This document shows positions 46,480 through 59,264 of a stretch of DNA of 64,000 bases, piece after piece. A program made the translations under genes and the position numbers. Positions within the stretch are counted from its first letter, which is position 1. Every line of letters starts with the position of its first letter. Below the pieces are notes generated by a model. That model saw only the letters and a program-made list of their open reading frames with translations, did not search any database and was not told the DNA's origin. The DNA is from Castanea sativa (Eukaryota > Streptophyta > Magnoliopsida > Fagales > Fagaceae), in assembly GCF_040712315.1 (NCBI RefSeq), contig NC_134020.1:36944751-37008750 (forward strand). The letters run 5' to 3'.

Positions 46480-46757
46480 CTCTCCCGAGTCACGAAGACC
46501 ACCAGCAGTGACCAGGCCCAGCTGGCAGGAATTGCAATAGTAGTAGCCTCCTCAGCGTCGAACGAAGTGAGTCTCTAGAGTCCGAGTCAGAGTCAGGACA
46601 GGAGAGCCACAGCTACGCTCACGCTACGCTACGATTCACAACTCTCTCTCTCTGATCCTCACTCACTCTTCTATTTTCATCTCCACGCTCTTTCAACTTC
46701 CTGCTTCCTTCCTTCCTTCCTTCCTAGGGTTTCGCCCACCAGCTCAGCTCAGCTCCC
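46480..46757 (+). promoter_or_regulatory. Promoter/5'UTR of the SERRATE gene
   Basis: Composition changes from AT-rich to GC-richer DNA here. CT-rich runs (ACTCTCTCTCTCTGATCC at about 46640-46657) and TTCC repeats (about 46705-46723) precede the ATG. No clear TATA box was identified, as is common in broadly expressed plant genes. Confidence 0.5.
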
Positions 46758-49700
46758 ATGGCCGAGGTCATGAACATGCCGGTCGAGTCCCTCGACCGTC
46801 GCCGTGACCGCAAGGAGAAATCCGCCGAAAAGCCACCCCACCAGCAATCCTCGCCTCCTCCAGCACCAGCACCAGCACCAGCACCAGCACCAGCACCAGC
46901 TCCTCCGAGACGACGCGAGCGAGAGCGAGAGCGCCGAGCCGATTTCTACGAGCGGAACAGGTCCCCTCCGCCCCCACCGAGGGACTACAAGAGGCGGAGC
47001 AGCATGAGCCCGCCACCTCCACCGCCTTATAGGGATCGAAGGCACTCTCCCCCTCGACGCTCTCCGCCGCCTCCCTATAAGCGGTCAAGGAGGGACGATG
47101 ATGGCAGGAGAGGAAGCCCTAGAGGAGGAGGACCCGGCGATAGAAGGTCTCTCTCTCTCACAAATTCAATAATTCAATTCAATTCAATCCCAATTTCATA
47201 GATTTATTACCATATTATGAATCTGTTACTGAAAATGGCGAAAATTTGTATGCAAATGCATATAATGGAAGAGCATTTATAGGAGATAAACTTTGGACAT
47301 AGTCTTCCTAAACTTCTTTATTGGAGAGAATATGGACCAGTAAGTTTATGGCGAGAGCCTTGTAACTTAACTGGCACCTTCTGGTGTTTCCAATGGAGAC
47401 GTCGAATCCCCCTCCTCCCTCATTGTAGCTATCGATTTTATCAAAATAGAGCATGTTAGTTATAAGGAAATTGTAGATTGAATGGAAACATAGATGGAAA
47501 AAAGATCTCAACTGCTCTACTCAATTTCCTTCTATTCCACCTGTCATGCCTTGAAAGTGATTGTTATTTAATTACCCTATGCTTATGTTTATGGATTGGA
47601 TTTTCCTATATATGTATGTATGTACTTTTAGTATCATTTTTGTTTGGTACAAATATGATTCTTAATTTTTTTGGTTTGGGCTCAATTTGCTTAACTACTA
47701 TCATTTCATTGACCTTTGGCACAGGTTGGGTTACGATTATGCTGGTGGATATGAACGAGAGATGGGAGGTAGGCATGGGTATGCTGATGAAAGGCCTCAT
47801 GGCCGGTACATGGGTCGTTCATCTGGTGGCTTTCAGAGTGGTCCTTCCAGTGGTAAATGCTCAACTTTTTTCTTAATTATACATTTTTTTTTTTTCATTA
47901 GTTATGTTCTTTTAAAAACATGATAGAAGTTGGATGTTACTTTGTGTACTCCTTGTGTATTGAACCGCTTTTGTGCTTTTTTAATTAAGTTATTTTTTAT
48001 CTTAAAAAAAAAACTTTTAAAAAATTCATATAAAAAAATGATAAAAGGGTGTAGCACTAGTAGATGGGAGATTTTATATTTGTGTGCACTTGTATATATA
48101 TGTAGTTTTTGAATACCGTGAATGTTTACGGTCGAATTCAACCATTGAATTGCAAAATCGTCAGCCATAGATTGAAAGGAACAACTTGCATATGAGACTC
48201 CAATATGAAGTAAGCATTAAGTTGCTGCATGCTAGATAGGAGATTTAGTTCCAAAAACCCTTTAATGATACTTTTGTAGATTGTTTGATTTTGAAGGCTT
48301 CTTATATATTTCATAGAAAATTTAACCATCCAAAACAACATGGTGTCAAAGAAGCATGAAGTTGCATGTTTTCTAGGCACCTTATATAGAAGGAATCTCC
48401 ATAATGGAAAAATTATGATAATAGCGTAACAAAGAGATACAGACTATTTTCAAAAAGATCAATAGTAAGCTACAGTAAAGTTGGAGTAGCTGAAGCCAGG
48501 ACTTTGAAGACCAGAACTTGGAGTAGCTTCTCTTTTCCTTGAAACACTATTGTTTGTTTCTAGTCATATCAGCCACATAAAGCATAGTTGCACTGATGTA
48601 TCCAAGTCTTTGGTGGTGTTGGCATAGTTTTATGCAGACAGTGTAGCAACAGTCTTATTTAGGTGATGCTTGTTATTGCATGGCTACAATTTCTTCTTGC
48701 TGTCATGTTTTTTGTTTACTTAGAGCCTATTGTCTTCTATTCTCTTTGCAGATTGGGATTCAGGCCGTGGTGGATATAGTGATGCTTCCAATATAGGGAC
48801 TGCTCAAAGGTTTGCATTTGATCATGTTGTGTACTTCACTACTTCAATTTTGGTTGAGGTTTTATTTATCTTCATGACATCATTCCTGTTTTGTTTGGAT
48901 GATCTATGCCTTAATGCTAATGTCTTTATTACTTTATTGTCATAAAAGAGTCTAAATATCTATCTGGTTATTTTAGGGGAGTCCATATGGAAAGTGACAA
49001 TACCAATGATTGGAAAGACAGAAAAAGTAATTAGTTCCAAAGATAATCCACTTGGTCATCTGCATTTGATTGAGCAGCATCTTTTTCTAATACTGATGCT
49101 GTTTTTATAATAATTTTCAGTTTGGTGACCTAGAGCTTTTCACATTTGGGGCCTATCTGCAACATTTGTTGGGACAGGTCACAGGAGTTGATAGGTTATG
49201 AAGGTTATGTAAGTAGAAATATAGGATTAATAATTTTGTAATTTGAGTCATTAGTTTAAGATTAATGGTAATCATGCAGAGAATGGTGGAATTGTAATTT
49301 TTACTGCTACTATTGCATAGGGCTTTGTCTAGGAATAATTATTGGGTATTTTATTGTTTTAGTTTGTCTACTGTTTCTAGAAGTTAATAGGAGAGAAGAT
49401 TTTCCAATGAGGTTTTCATTTAATATCTTTGATGCATGTAGATTATAATGGAGTGAAAGTGTAAAGACCAGAGCATTCTCCATGCTTGAAATCATCACTG
49501 TTGACATGGATCTGTATCATGTGGATAACAATATTAGTTTCATTATTATTGTTGCTCTCTCTCTAAATTTTTTTCTTAACCTCTAGAATGGACTTCAATT
49601 TCTTTTTAGGTTTTGAGTTTGAGTTGTACTGGAACACTCAAAACAGTGTGGTAGTAGGAAATCATGTATAGCTGAAGGTTTAAACCATCTAAGCTATTGT

Positions 49701-50054
49701 TTCTGTATACTTAATCTATTTTCCTTATTACTTTTTATAATTGTGTTAATGGATGTGGCAATGTAGCCCAAATTTTTTCAGAGGAAAAAGTGATTAGATG
49801 GATATGAAACAAAGCTTTACATGTCGTACATTGTGTTAGAGTTTTGAAAATCATTGTAATTTAAGTGAAGTTGGAATGTTTATAAATGCTTGTTACTCAA
49901 GAGTGGATAGAGTTCGAGTTGAGGGTATAGCATAGTGGTATCAATGGGGAAAATTAGAGAAATTTGGTTTGAACTTATATAAGGTGGAGTTGTAAAGTTC
50001 TACTTGACAAGCAAAAGGCTAGAAGAGATATGACTGATGTAGGAAAAGAAGTCA

Positions 50055-50108
<54 letters not shown>

Positions 50109-53100
50109 CCATGAAATTAGTGTGGTTTCAAGAATGGTGTAACCAACCAAATCAATTAATTAAACACTTCCTTGAGTTGTCTTCTAGTTGCAAGTGCACA
50201 TTAATTGATTTATCCAAAATCCAGGGTTTTTCTATTTCCTTTAATTTGAAATGTCCATTGCAGCATTTTCATTAATTAAAATCCGGGTTTAATATGGACA
50301 CTGAAATCTAATACCTTTGCCAAAGTTTGTTCACTCTGGTTTTGGGCTCGTAAAACAGCGATTAGGAGTTGTTGACACATTAACGCTTAGATTAGTATAA
50401 TTTTCTATGGATATTTATGATTGCTAGGTTGACTATCAAAGTTTTAACTATAGTTTGTACATAATTTTCTGTTTTCTTTTTGTTGCTTGTTCATATTCTC
50501 TTTACCTACTTCATTTCTTTAATGGAGTAGTTTTCCATTAATGCAATTATTCTTACCTATCCAATATATATATATATAGTGAAGCTTTTGAAAATCAATA
50601 ACATCTTCATATTGGAGCTATAATTGTCTTTACCCAGCAACGTGACATAATAAATAAATGTTTTCAGAGAGGGCTTGATGTCATATAAGCAATTCATTCA
50701 GGAGCTTGAGGATGATGTACTACCTGCTGAAGCTGAGCGCAGGTACATAATGGGGAGTATCCTAATTACTTTAGAGTTCAATCTTGAGCCCATCTTGTGT
50801 CATTCTAAAATAAGTGAGTGATCTTGGTGTTTCATGCAGATATCAAGAATACAAGTCTGAGTATATATCAACTCAGAAACGAGCTTTTTTTGATGCTCAT
50901 AAAGACGAGGAATGGTATATCTTATCTGCCGCGTTCTTAATTGCTTTCTTTTTACTTACATCATTCTAATTGAACTTTCTTTCCTATGTAGGTTGAAGGA
51001 CAAATATCACCCGACAAATCTAATTGCTGTCATAGAAAGGTATATGATGAAAGAATGTGATTCATACAGTTGTAATCTAGATGAAGAAATTTTGTGGGCC
51101 TGAAAATTTACAATCTTTGTTTCTAGTTTAACTAATGTTAACTGCATGTTCTCTTGCTTTTTTTTTCCTCCCCGAAGGTACTGATTTATTTTTATTGGTG
51201 TTTCCTTTTAGGAGGAATGAACTTGCAAGAAAGGTTGCGAAGGATTTTTTACTTGATTTACAAAGTGGAACGTTGGACTTGTAAGATTGGCCACATCTTT
51301 TTGGCATATTTTAATCTTGCCATCAAATATTATTATCTATAATAGCAGACAAGTAATTTACATTTTATCATGCAGAGGCCCTGGTGTCAATGCTTCATCA
51401 TCAAATAAATCAGGACAGAATAGTGATCCAAATTCTGAGGATGAAGTAGACGTAGGTGGCAAAAGAAGACGGCATGGTCGGGGGCCAGCTAAAGAAACTG
51501 ATCTTTCAGCAGCTCCTAAGGCTCACCTCATCAGTTCTGATCCCAGACGAATCCATTTTGACATTGAACAAGCACAGGCACTTGTACGTAAACTTGATTC
51601 TGAAAAAGGGATCGAGGAAAATATTTTATGTGGCTCTGATAATGACATAACAAATAGAGAGAAGTCTCATGGTGGCTCCACTGGTCCAGTAATTATTATA
51701 CGGGGCTTAACCTCTGTCAAGGGCCTGGAGGGCGTTGAGCTACTAGATACACTTATTACTTATTTATGGCGAATCCATGGATTAGATTATTATGGAATGA
51801 TTGAGACAAGTGAAGCTAAGGGTCTCCGGCATGTGAGAGTGGAGGGGAAGGCCTCTGTTACAAATACTGATGGGGCTGAGTGGGAAAATAAACTTGACTC
51901 ACGTTGGCAGGAGAGGCTGAGGGGTCAAGACCCTTTGGAAGTGATGACTGCTAAGGAAAAGATAGACACTGCTGCTGTTGAATTTTTAGATCCTTATGTC
52001 CGTAAGATTAGGGACGAGAAGTATGGCTGGAAGTATGGTTGTGGAGCCAAGGGTTGCACAAAGCTATTTCATGCTTCTGAGTTTGTGCACAAGCATCTTA
52101 AACTGAAACACCCTGAACTTTTAATGGAGTTGACCTCCAAAGTGCGTGAAGAGCTGTATTTCCAAAATTACATGAAGTATGTACTTTTAGCATCTTGCTT
52201 TTTCTTTATGTGTTGATTTCAAGATGCAGTGACAAATACTTTACATCATTCACAGTGATGCTGATTCACCCGGTGGAACACCAATTATGCAGCAACCTGT
52301 ACAGGTATGGCTTATCAGTGTTCTGTGGATTGTCTTGGCTTACATAGTACCTTAACATGTCTATTTATAAAACTCCCATTAATTATGGTATATCTTTTAG
52401 AAATTTTTTTTTTTCCCCTGATGAGTAAATAAAATTCCCATTAAAAACTTGACTGGCTGGGATTGATAATTCCCCTAGTGGGTGGTTTGGCGGGTTAGTC
52501 ACCCATATTGGTTTTTTTATTTGGTCTCCACTGTGGAAGGGAAGATTTTAACTACTGACAATCTAAGGAAAAGGGAAATTATAATCCCAGATTGGTGTGG
52601 TATGTGGAAGTCCAATGGGGAGGCTATAGACCACTTTTTTTGCATTTTGATGTATCTAGAGAATTATGGGTCATCATCTCCTGGTCTAGATTCAGACCTG
52701 TTAGTGATAATGGACAGTTTGTATCTTGGTTAAAATTTTCTTGCTTATTGTGTCCATGGTATACTTCCTACGTACTTGGGCTTTGGTGCCTGTTTTTTTT
52801 GTACATCAATTAATATCTTTTCTTGTGGATAAAAAAAATCATATTAATTATGTCTGAGATCTGACCGTCGAGGTTGAGATCTGGCAGTGGCAACCCTGGA
52901 GATCGAGATCTCCCTCACATTTCTTCGACTTCGTCTCCCTCTCCTTCCAACTTGCCAACTGAGAATCCAATGGATACAACTGCCAAACCTGTTGATTTGC
53001 TTGGTTGATAACCCGGGATGATTGGTTGGTAGTGGTTCGTTTCCTTCCCAACCTGATGTGATCGGGTTGAGTGGCAGGTTGAGGGTAAGCCTGAGCCTGC

Positions 53101-56100
53101 CCGATCCATGGGCAGCACTAGTGGTAAACATATAACTTGATATTAGTTTGTTATTACTTGTTACTAGACCCATTCTTTTAACCACTAAGATTCAATTTCA
53201 TGTTCCCTCTCCATGGTCAGTCTCTGGTTTGTGACTAAATTTTATGAATTTAAAATTATTCATAAAATTTAGTTGTATTAAGGATAGGATTAACTTTACA
53301 CCCTGGGTCTGAGCTCATTAAGTTTTGCAATATGTAAGGCCTACTTATTTTAAATGTCAAATTTAGGTAACCAATACCAAAAATTATGTCTTTTGATTTT
53401 TAGATCTCTGTTTTCATCTGCTCCAACTTACTACTATCTGGTTTGGAAGTAATTGTTGGTTGCCTTCTAATTTTGATACCAAAATAAGTTTCTTTAGAAT
53501 TTTAGATTTTTGTTTTCATCTGCTCCAACTTACTACAATCTGGTTTGGAAGTAATTGTTAGTTGCTCTCTAATTTTGAATCTTTGATTATGTAGAGAAGC
53601 TTCCATGAAAAGATATGTAACCGCATCCCCCCTCTTGTTACTGGTGATCCCACTGTTTGTTCCAATGTCACCATCAATGTTGTTGATGGTGTTTTTGGTT
53701 ATTATTACCAACTTTTCCCTAACGAGCATCTTGTTTTCTTGTTTGGGATGCCTCAGAATAAATGTCTACTTTAAAATAGTCAACTTTTTTGTCAACATGT
53801 TCCTGTATTTCTCTTACCTATTAAGAAACAAGCAACCAAGGCACTTGTTAAAGTGATGCTTACCTTTGGACATTTTGATAAGGTCATTCTATTTGTTTTT
53901 TTCTAAACATCTGCGATTTCAAAGCAGGACAGAGTAGTAGTATCATTGTCTCATGTCTCATTGTTAAAAAGAGAGAATTTTCTCTGCAGAAGGACAAGCC
54001 AATTAGGCGTAGGCTAGGTTCTGATAATCGATTGAAAGATGAGCGTGGCAGCCGTAGAGAACGTGATAATCGAGCTAATGGTGGTGAAAAATATGATAGG
54101 TCTGAAAATCTGCATCCAAGTGATTACCTCTCCAACAAAGATGGTCCAGATGGAGGAAATCTTGATGAACCAATGTACGACACTTTTGGTGGACAAGGAA
54201 TGCACGGTGCCCCTCCATTCCCCTCAGATATAGCTCCTCCGCCGGTATTGATGCCTGTTCCTGGTGCTGGGTATGTTAATAGTGCTTGTGGCAATATTGT
54301 GTAAATCAAGATTGAAATTGGTATTTATTATTATTATTTTTCATTTCAATGAGAGCTTGTATATTGTTGTGACTGCAGTCCATTAGGACCTTTTGTTCCT
54401 GCTCCGCCTGAAGTTGCAATGCGGATGTTGCGAGAGCAGGGTGGTCCTCCCCCTTTTGAAGGTGGAGGTAGAGTTGGGCGGCCAGGGCCGCAGTTAACTG
54501 GGCCAGCCCCAATTCTTGCTTTTTCTCCAGGTTTTAGACAGGATCCTCGACGTCTACGCAGGTAATTTTTAATCAAAGATTTTGCCTAACGTCCAACTTC
54601 ATGGTGTTCTTTATCTTCTTTCAGTTTTGTTTTGTATTTAGTCGATTCACAAACTTCAAGACCTTTTTTGTACATGTGCATGCATGCTTTGTGTGGGGTG
54701 TCATTCCATTAGGGTGAAAAAATACAATACGAGAGTGACTTTGGAGAGCTACAACTATGGAGGTGCATATAATTTTTCTTTATTATAAATCAAAGGGGGA
54801 AAATTCACTGGTTTTGGTAGGAATACAAAAACCATGATCTGAAAGTAAGGCATAATTTGGAAAAGGTTATGGATGAAGCAAGTACTTGTAATGTCAATCA
54901 CATAAGCCGAGCATAGGCATGTTTACTAAATGCTGAGGTATGCAATCAGTGTAACCTGCTAGGCTTGTTTGGGATTGTGTGCTATTATTTATATTTTTTT
55001 CCAAATTTAGGTTGTTGAAGCTGATGGTGGTTTAAAATACCCAGGTTAAGACTTATTTTTTATTATTATTTTTTATAGGTTTTATAATGGGAAGAATTAT
55101 TGCAAAATCTTTAGGATACTAGTTGAGTGTACATGGGATGGGATTTAAGGGATAGAGAACCTTAATTATTGGTAGATACTTTGAAAATGGAGATATCTGT
55201 TAATATGAGAGCACATTGTTGTAAACCTCAAGGGGTGGCATAATCGGTTAAAGGCACAACTCATGGAGTGGAGGTCACTAATTGAAATCTCCTCTTCCCT
55301 CTGCCCTTAAGGCTATAAGTTCTGTAAAAGAGCAAGGGTGCATTGTTGAAACATGTTTGTGAGGCAAGATTTGTGAGGCAATATTCTGTAAAATGTGTGT
55401 AACAAGAGCAAGGACAAGAGAGTGGGAGATATGAGAGGATTTAACTTGAGATGGTGCACTAATTAGGGCTGTTCATTGGATGGTGTGGTTGGCTTTTGGA
55501 TTTTTCAGGGATATTTGCACCACTCTTTCCTTGTTGGATTTTCAAAAATGGGATTCAAGCCACACCGGTGGAAGGGGGAAGCTAAGCTTTATTGGGGCGG
55601 TTTTTTGGTTTGACACAGTTGGTTTTGCTGGTCCCATTCATAAACACATCAACCACAAGAGGCACCCCAGCAAATCGATTGAACACAAGCAACAAAGAAG
55701 TCGCTGTGAGATGGGAAGTTTGTCAGCAAAGGAGCCCAATTGGAGGGGTGGAGAAGGGGAGAACTGAGAGGGCTATTGAGGTCATTTGTGATGGCAAATG
55801 TTTCTTCATCGTTGTTGGAGGGAGAAGAAGTCATTTAGATCTGTGAAAATAATACACATTGTAGATCAACAATTGGTGGAGAATTGAAGGTTATGATATG
55901 GGTAGTGAGAATGTGAGGTGTTTGGTCTTTTGTGGGTGATATCAAGAAGGGAGAAAATTGGTTTTTGGAGGGGGGGGGGGGGGGAGGGGGATAGGACATT
56001 TTGGTTTAATGTAGTTTTTAAAACACCTTTTTGTGATTGGTTAACATCAGTTTGTGGGCACAGGTCACTGTGCACCGCTGCTGAGCACATTGGCTGCGGC

Positions 56101-56890
56101 TTGAAGCGGTTGGTATGGCTTGGCAATGTTGGTGCAGGTCAGTAAAATCAGTGGCCTGTACACCCCTAACTATAATTGTCTTGTCATTTTAAATGAAGAC
56201 CAAAATGTGAGAAGGAACAGTGGTGAGTGGTATACATTTAAAGAAGCTAAAGGACAAGAATGGTTATTTGTTTTATTAAATCAAAGAGGAGATCATAATG
56301 GTATTCTTCAAAGTCAATCACGTAATTCGAACTATAGGCCAGACATCCTATTTTGCCATTGTTCTTTTTTAAACGTGTGCTTATGTATATAAATGGATAA
56401 ACTATGATACGAGGTTTTGGCCTGTTGAAGCTGTTGATATCGATGACTTTACATAAATAGGTTAGATTACTCACTGATCAAGCCTATTCATATAAATTTA
56501 AAAACGATAAAGGTAGACTTTTATTTTTTCCTCCAACTTGGTTTGAACTAGTGAAGTCAATTTATATATATATATGTACACACACACACACACACTAGAG
56601 TTTGAGTAGTAGATAATAATGCACATATTAGTAAAAAAAAAGCATCTATGCTTTCCAATAAAAAAACGTAGTCACATAATTCATTTTCTTATCTCTTTTA
56701 TAAGAGCCATTGATGATTACATTACAAAATAAATCAAAGTGTTGGTTGAATATTTTGAATTATTAGAAGATTAAACCAATATAGGTGAAAATGTGTGTAA
56801 ACACATATCTCTTGAACATACTTACACATATATGATGTGTGTGTGGATATTCATTCACACACACATGTTGATTCAAAGAAAATTTATTGA

Positions 56891-56933
<43 letters not shown>

Positions 56934-57379
56934 ATGTTATTGAGTGATGTAACATTTACAAAGAGTTGTGTGTGCGTGTGTACGCATACATATATCTCAT
57001 GAACACAGGTGCACTTATTATATATGTTTATACAGACACATGCACACACACACACACGAACATCAACGCATCTCTATTGATCTTTTGATGATGCTCAAAA
57101 TTGTTTTGCCACTGCCATCAAATTGCCATTTTGAAACAAGTTCTTGTTTGTGTATTTAAAATTTTGTGATATGAATGGTGATACAATTTCTCTGGCTGAT
57201 ATTTGACATTGCTGTTTCTGGTGCTTTCTTTTAGAGCTAAAGAAATTTCCCTGTGTGTGTCCTTCTGCCTTCCTGATAATATAAAGAGGATATACTGATT
57301 GCATTTAATTTTGTGCAGTTACCAAGACCTAGATGCACCAGAGGATGAGGTCACTGTGATAGACTATAGAAGCTTGTAG
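46758..57379 (+). CDS. SE: SERRATE RNA effector (C2H2 zinc finger protein)
   Basis: Twelve coding exons: 46758-47146, 47725-47852, 48752-48809, 50668-50742, 50840-50914, 50992-51039, 51212-51280, 51376-52176, 52256-52304, 53990-54270, 54379-54561 and 57319-57379. They join in frame to 738 residues, close to the Arabidopsis length. The N-terminus is disordered, Pro/Arg-rich, with a (PA)n run. The conserved core includes SYKQFIQELEDDVLPAEAER, YHPTNLIAVIERRNELARKV, STGPVIIIRGLTSVKGLEGV and DEKYGWKYGCGAKGCTKLFH. The zinc finger uses C503, C508, H521 and H526 by my count. The C-terminus is PVPGAGPLGPFVPAPPEVAM and ends DLDAPEDEVTVIDYRSL. SERRATE works in the nucleus with DICER-LIKE1 and HYL1 in pri-miRNA processing and also in splicing. 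Introns 9 and 11 hold transposon remnants. Confidence 0.95.
46862..46903 (+). repeat. Coding (CAGCAC)n repeat
   Basis: About six to seven tandem copies of the hexamer CAGCAC in exon 1 of SERRATE, read as alternating Pro-Ala. Copy number is likely to vary between alleles, as for other coding microsatellites. Confidence 0.85.
50057..50105. repeat. (AT)n microsatellite in a SERRATE intron
   Basis: About 24 AT units in intron 3 of SERRATE. Confidence 0.95.
52475..52837 (+). mobile_element. L1-like LINE 3' fragment in SERRATE intron 9
   Basis: A short frame reads TVEGKILTTDNLRKREIIIP followed by DWCGMWKSNGEAIDHFFC, the RT zinc-binding region of plant LINEs, related to the 14.0-kb copy. The 3' part (ATACTTCCTACGTACTTGGG, TTTGGTGCC) ends in an A run at 52829-52836. 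It is truncated at 5' and has an internal deletion. It lies in the sense orientation. Confidence 0.75.
55232..55330 (+). mobile_element. tRNA-derived SINE fragment, family E
   Basis: GGGGTGGCATAATCGGTTAA (box A side), CATGGAGTGGAGGTCACTAA, TTGAAATCTCC (box B side), then CTCTTCCCTCTGCCC. It lies in intron 11 of SERRATE. No A-rich tail was seen close by, so it may be truncated. Confidence 0.5.
55464..56168. mobile_element. hAT-like non-autonomous element in SERRATE intron 11
   Basis: The left end TAGGGCTGTTCATTGGATGG and the reverse complement of the right end (TAGGGGTGTACAGGCC) are similar. A G run lies inside at about 55970-55989. It is 705 bp and has no transposase frame. Target duplication is not clear (GCACTAAT and ACTATAAT). 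Confidence 0.45.
56894..56932. repeat. (AT)n microsatellite in SERRATE intron 11
   Basis: About 19 AT units; CA/TG-rich stretches lie nearby at 56578-56596 and 57040-57058. Confidence 0.9.
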
Positions 57380-58080
57380 TTATCCATGCTTGCAGGATGG
57401 TAGAGCGATGCGACATGCAATTTTCTTCTTATTTGGTCCAAGGTGAACTACTGTTGTCTCACCATAATTTGATTGCAGATGATATGCTGAAATCTGTTAG
57501 GATATGACTTGATTGCTTTCTGGTTGCTATCTGCTTTTCATTTTGCTGATGGTGATCCTTTGCATGTGATGTAGCCACAAGATGTGTTGGTGACCTGAAC
57601 TTGTGATGTATTCTTTCTCCCACTAGCTTTATTTTGGAAGGAGACGTCTCTTTAAATTTGGGGTGGGAATATTCAAAAGTTAACAAAATGCATTGTAAAT
57701 TTGACTCAATATTAAATTTGGAAATGGTTTCCGGTTGTTTCCCTTAATTTTACTGAAGTTTGTGTGGTTTGGATCCAGTTATGAATAAGGTATTATGAAA
57801 ATTGGTTTTCTGAAAATGAACCATCCTTGTGCAGATTGTGCACTGGAAAATCCTTGTACATGGACTTCCTTAACAATCTAGACTTTTGGAGGGGTTTGGA
57901 TGGAAATTGTAATTTTAATATAGTAGTGTACCGACTGTCAGTTTGTTGAAATTAAATGTGAGAAAATTGCACTTTTTTAAAGTCCCATTTCGAAGATTGA
58001 TTTCATTGAAAAGTAAAATTACATCTTGGGCCAGCAATTTTTACTGTTGTAGGGTTTTGTTTTTTAAAAGAAACATTGGC
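57380..58080 (+). other. 3'UTR and downstream of SERRATE
   Basis: No other gene is seen. The first few hundred bases after the TAG at 57377-57379 are probably the 3'UTR; an AATAAG-like phrase lies near 57783 and ATTAAA-like phrases near 57710 and 57950, but the polyadenylation site cannot be fixed from sequence alone. Confidence 0.35.
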
Positions 58081-58086
58081 CTTAAT

Positions 58087-58320
58087 TTTCTCTCAAGTGT
58101 GCGTTTGGATGGCACGGCGCTGAAATTATGTGTGCGTTTTGCATTTTTTTGAGGTCCCACAGTACTGTTTATGCGATCACCAAACTTAGCAAAACACAGA
58201 TTTTTAGGTAAATTTGGGTCTTACAGCATTATTCTTACTTTTAAAAATTATTTTGCTACAGTGTTTTTAACAATAAGTTTTTAGTTTTCTGCAAATAAGA
58301 GGTATCCAAACAGACCATAA
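58087..58320. mobile_element. hAT-like MITE
   Basis: The left end GTGCGTTTGGATGGCACG and the reverse complement of the right end (GGTCTGTTTGGATACC) resemble each other in the way common to plant hAT MITEs. The interior has CCCACAGTACTGTTTATG and TTTTGCTACAGTGTTTTT, frequent in this class. No gene. Confidence 0.5.
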
Positions 58321-58609
58321 ATTCCATCGCTTGAACCTTTTGTCTATCTTCCACCCCTCCACATAGAACTTCCAACCCATTTGCATTTCCGATCACAGCC
58401 ATCCGAAATATAACCAATTGGCAATCCAACCATTGCAATTCTCTTTAGAAATACACAAATTTAGCTGCATGCAAGTGAAATAGCATCTTGACAATATCTT
58501 TTCATTCATCGGTCGTATCACCGTTAGGTGATGAAACCACTGCAATTCTCTTGGGAAATACAACCATTCAGCCGCAAGTCTGAGCATAAATTAGAAGTTG
58601 TGTTGGAAG

Positions 58610-59105
58610 GAAACCGAATGTGTATGAAAACGAGTTAGAAAAGCTTCAATACTTAGAATTGGTGGTGAAGGAGACTCTAAAAGGTTCCACCCTCTATCTG
58701 CCCTTTACCCTTTTACTTCCTCATGAGACAATGTTGCTTTGTAAGATAGCTGGTTATGATATTAACACAAAATTAAGAATCTTGATTAATGCTTGAGCTA
58801 TTGGGATAAACCTAAACACTGGAAGAATCTGAATGAGTTTTATCATGAGAGGTTTGAGGACAATGCCATTGATTTTAAGGGTCACAATTTTGAACTCATA
58901 CCATTTGGGTCCGGTAGGATCTAGAATGTGTCTTGGCATGATAATGAGATTCACTGCTGTCATGGTTACATTGCAAACCTTTTGTACTGTTTTGATTGGG
59001 AAGTGCCAAATGGGATTAAGAGGGAAGATATCAACTTGGTAGAGGGATTTGGCCTTACTATTCACAAGATGTCACCTCTTTACCTTGTGCCTGTATTATA
59101 TATGA
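58610..59105 (+). pseudogene. Cytochrome P450 (CYP71-like) C-terminal pseudogene
   Basis: Broken frames show [62 protein letters not shown], then after a 1-nt frame change RMCLGM with the haem Cys, then LLYCFDWEVPNGIKREDINL, GFGLTIHKMSPLYLVPVL. This corresponds to the K-helix, the PERF-like region and the haem-binding loop of a CYP71-clan P450. At least one internal stop (the NAWAI-like site) and the frame change in the haem loop inactivate it. The N-terminal half is missing. Confidence 0.85.
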
Positions 59106-59264
59106 AATTGAAAAGTTTTAGGAACAATGAGGTTCCAGGTTTGAGATTAAATCTATTATCTTTTTCGGCATTCAAAATTGGGTCTGTTTTTTTTGTTATT
59201 GTTCTAAATAGGTATTTATGTATTCTTCCAACAAAGGCCATAAGGAAATCTGACACCCCTTAAG

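Noticed and set aside
46749..47088. Long antisense frames opposite SERRATE exon 1
   Set aside because: They mirror the GC-rich exon and the hexamer repeat (Leu-Val or Trp-Cys runs); the sense frame is clearly SERRATE.
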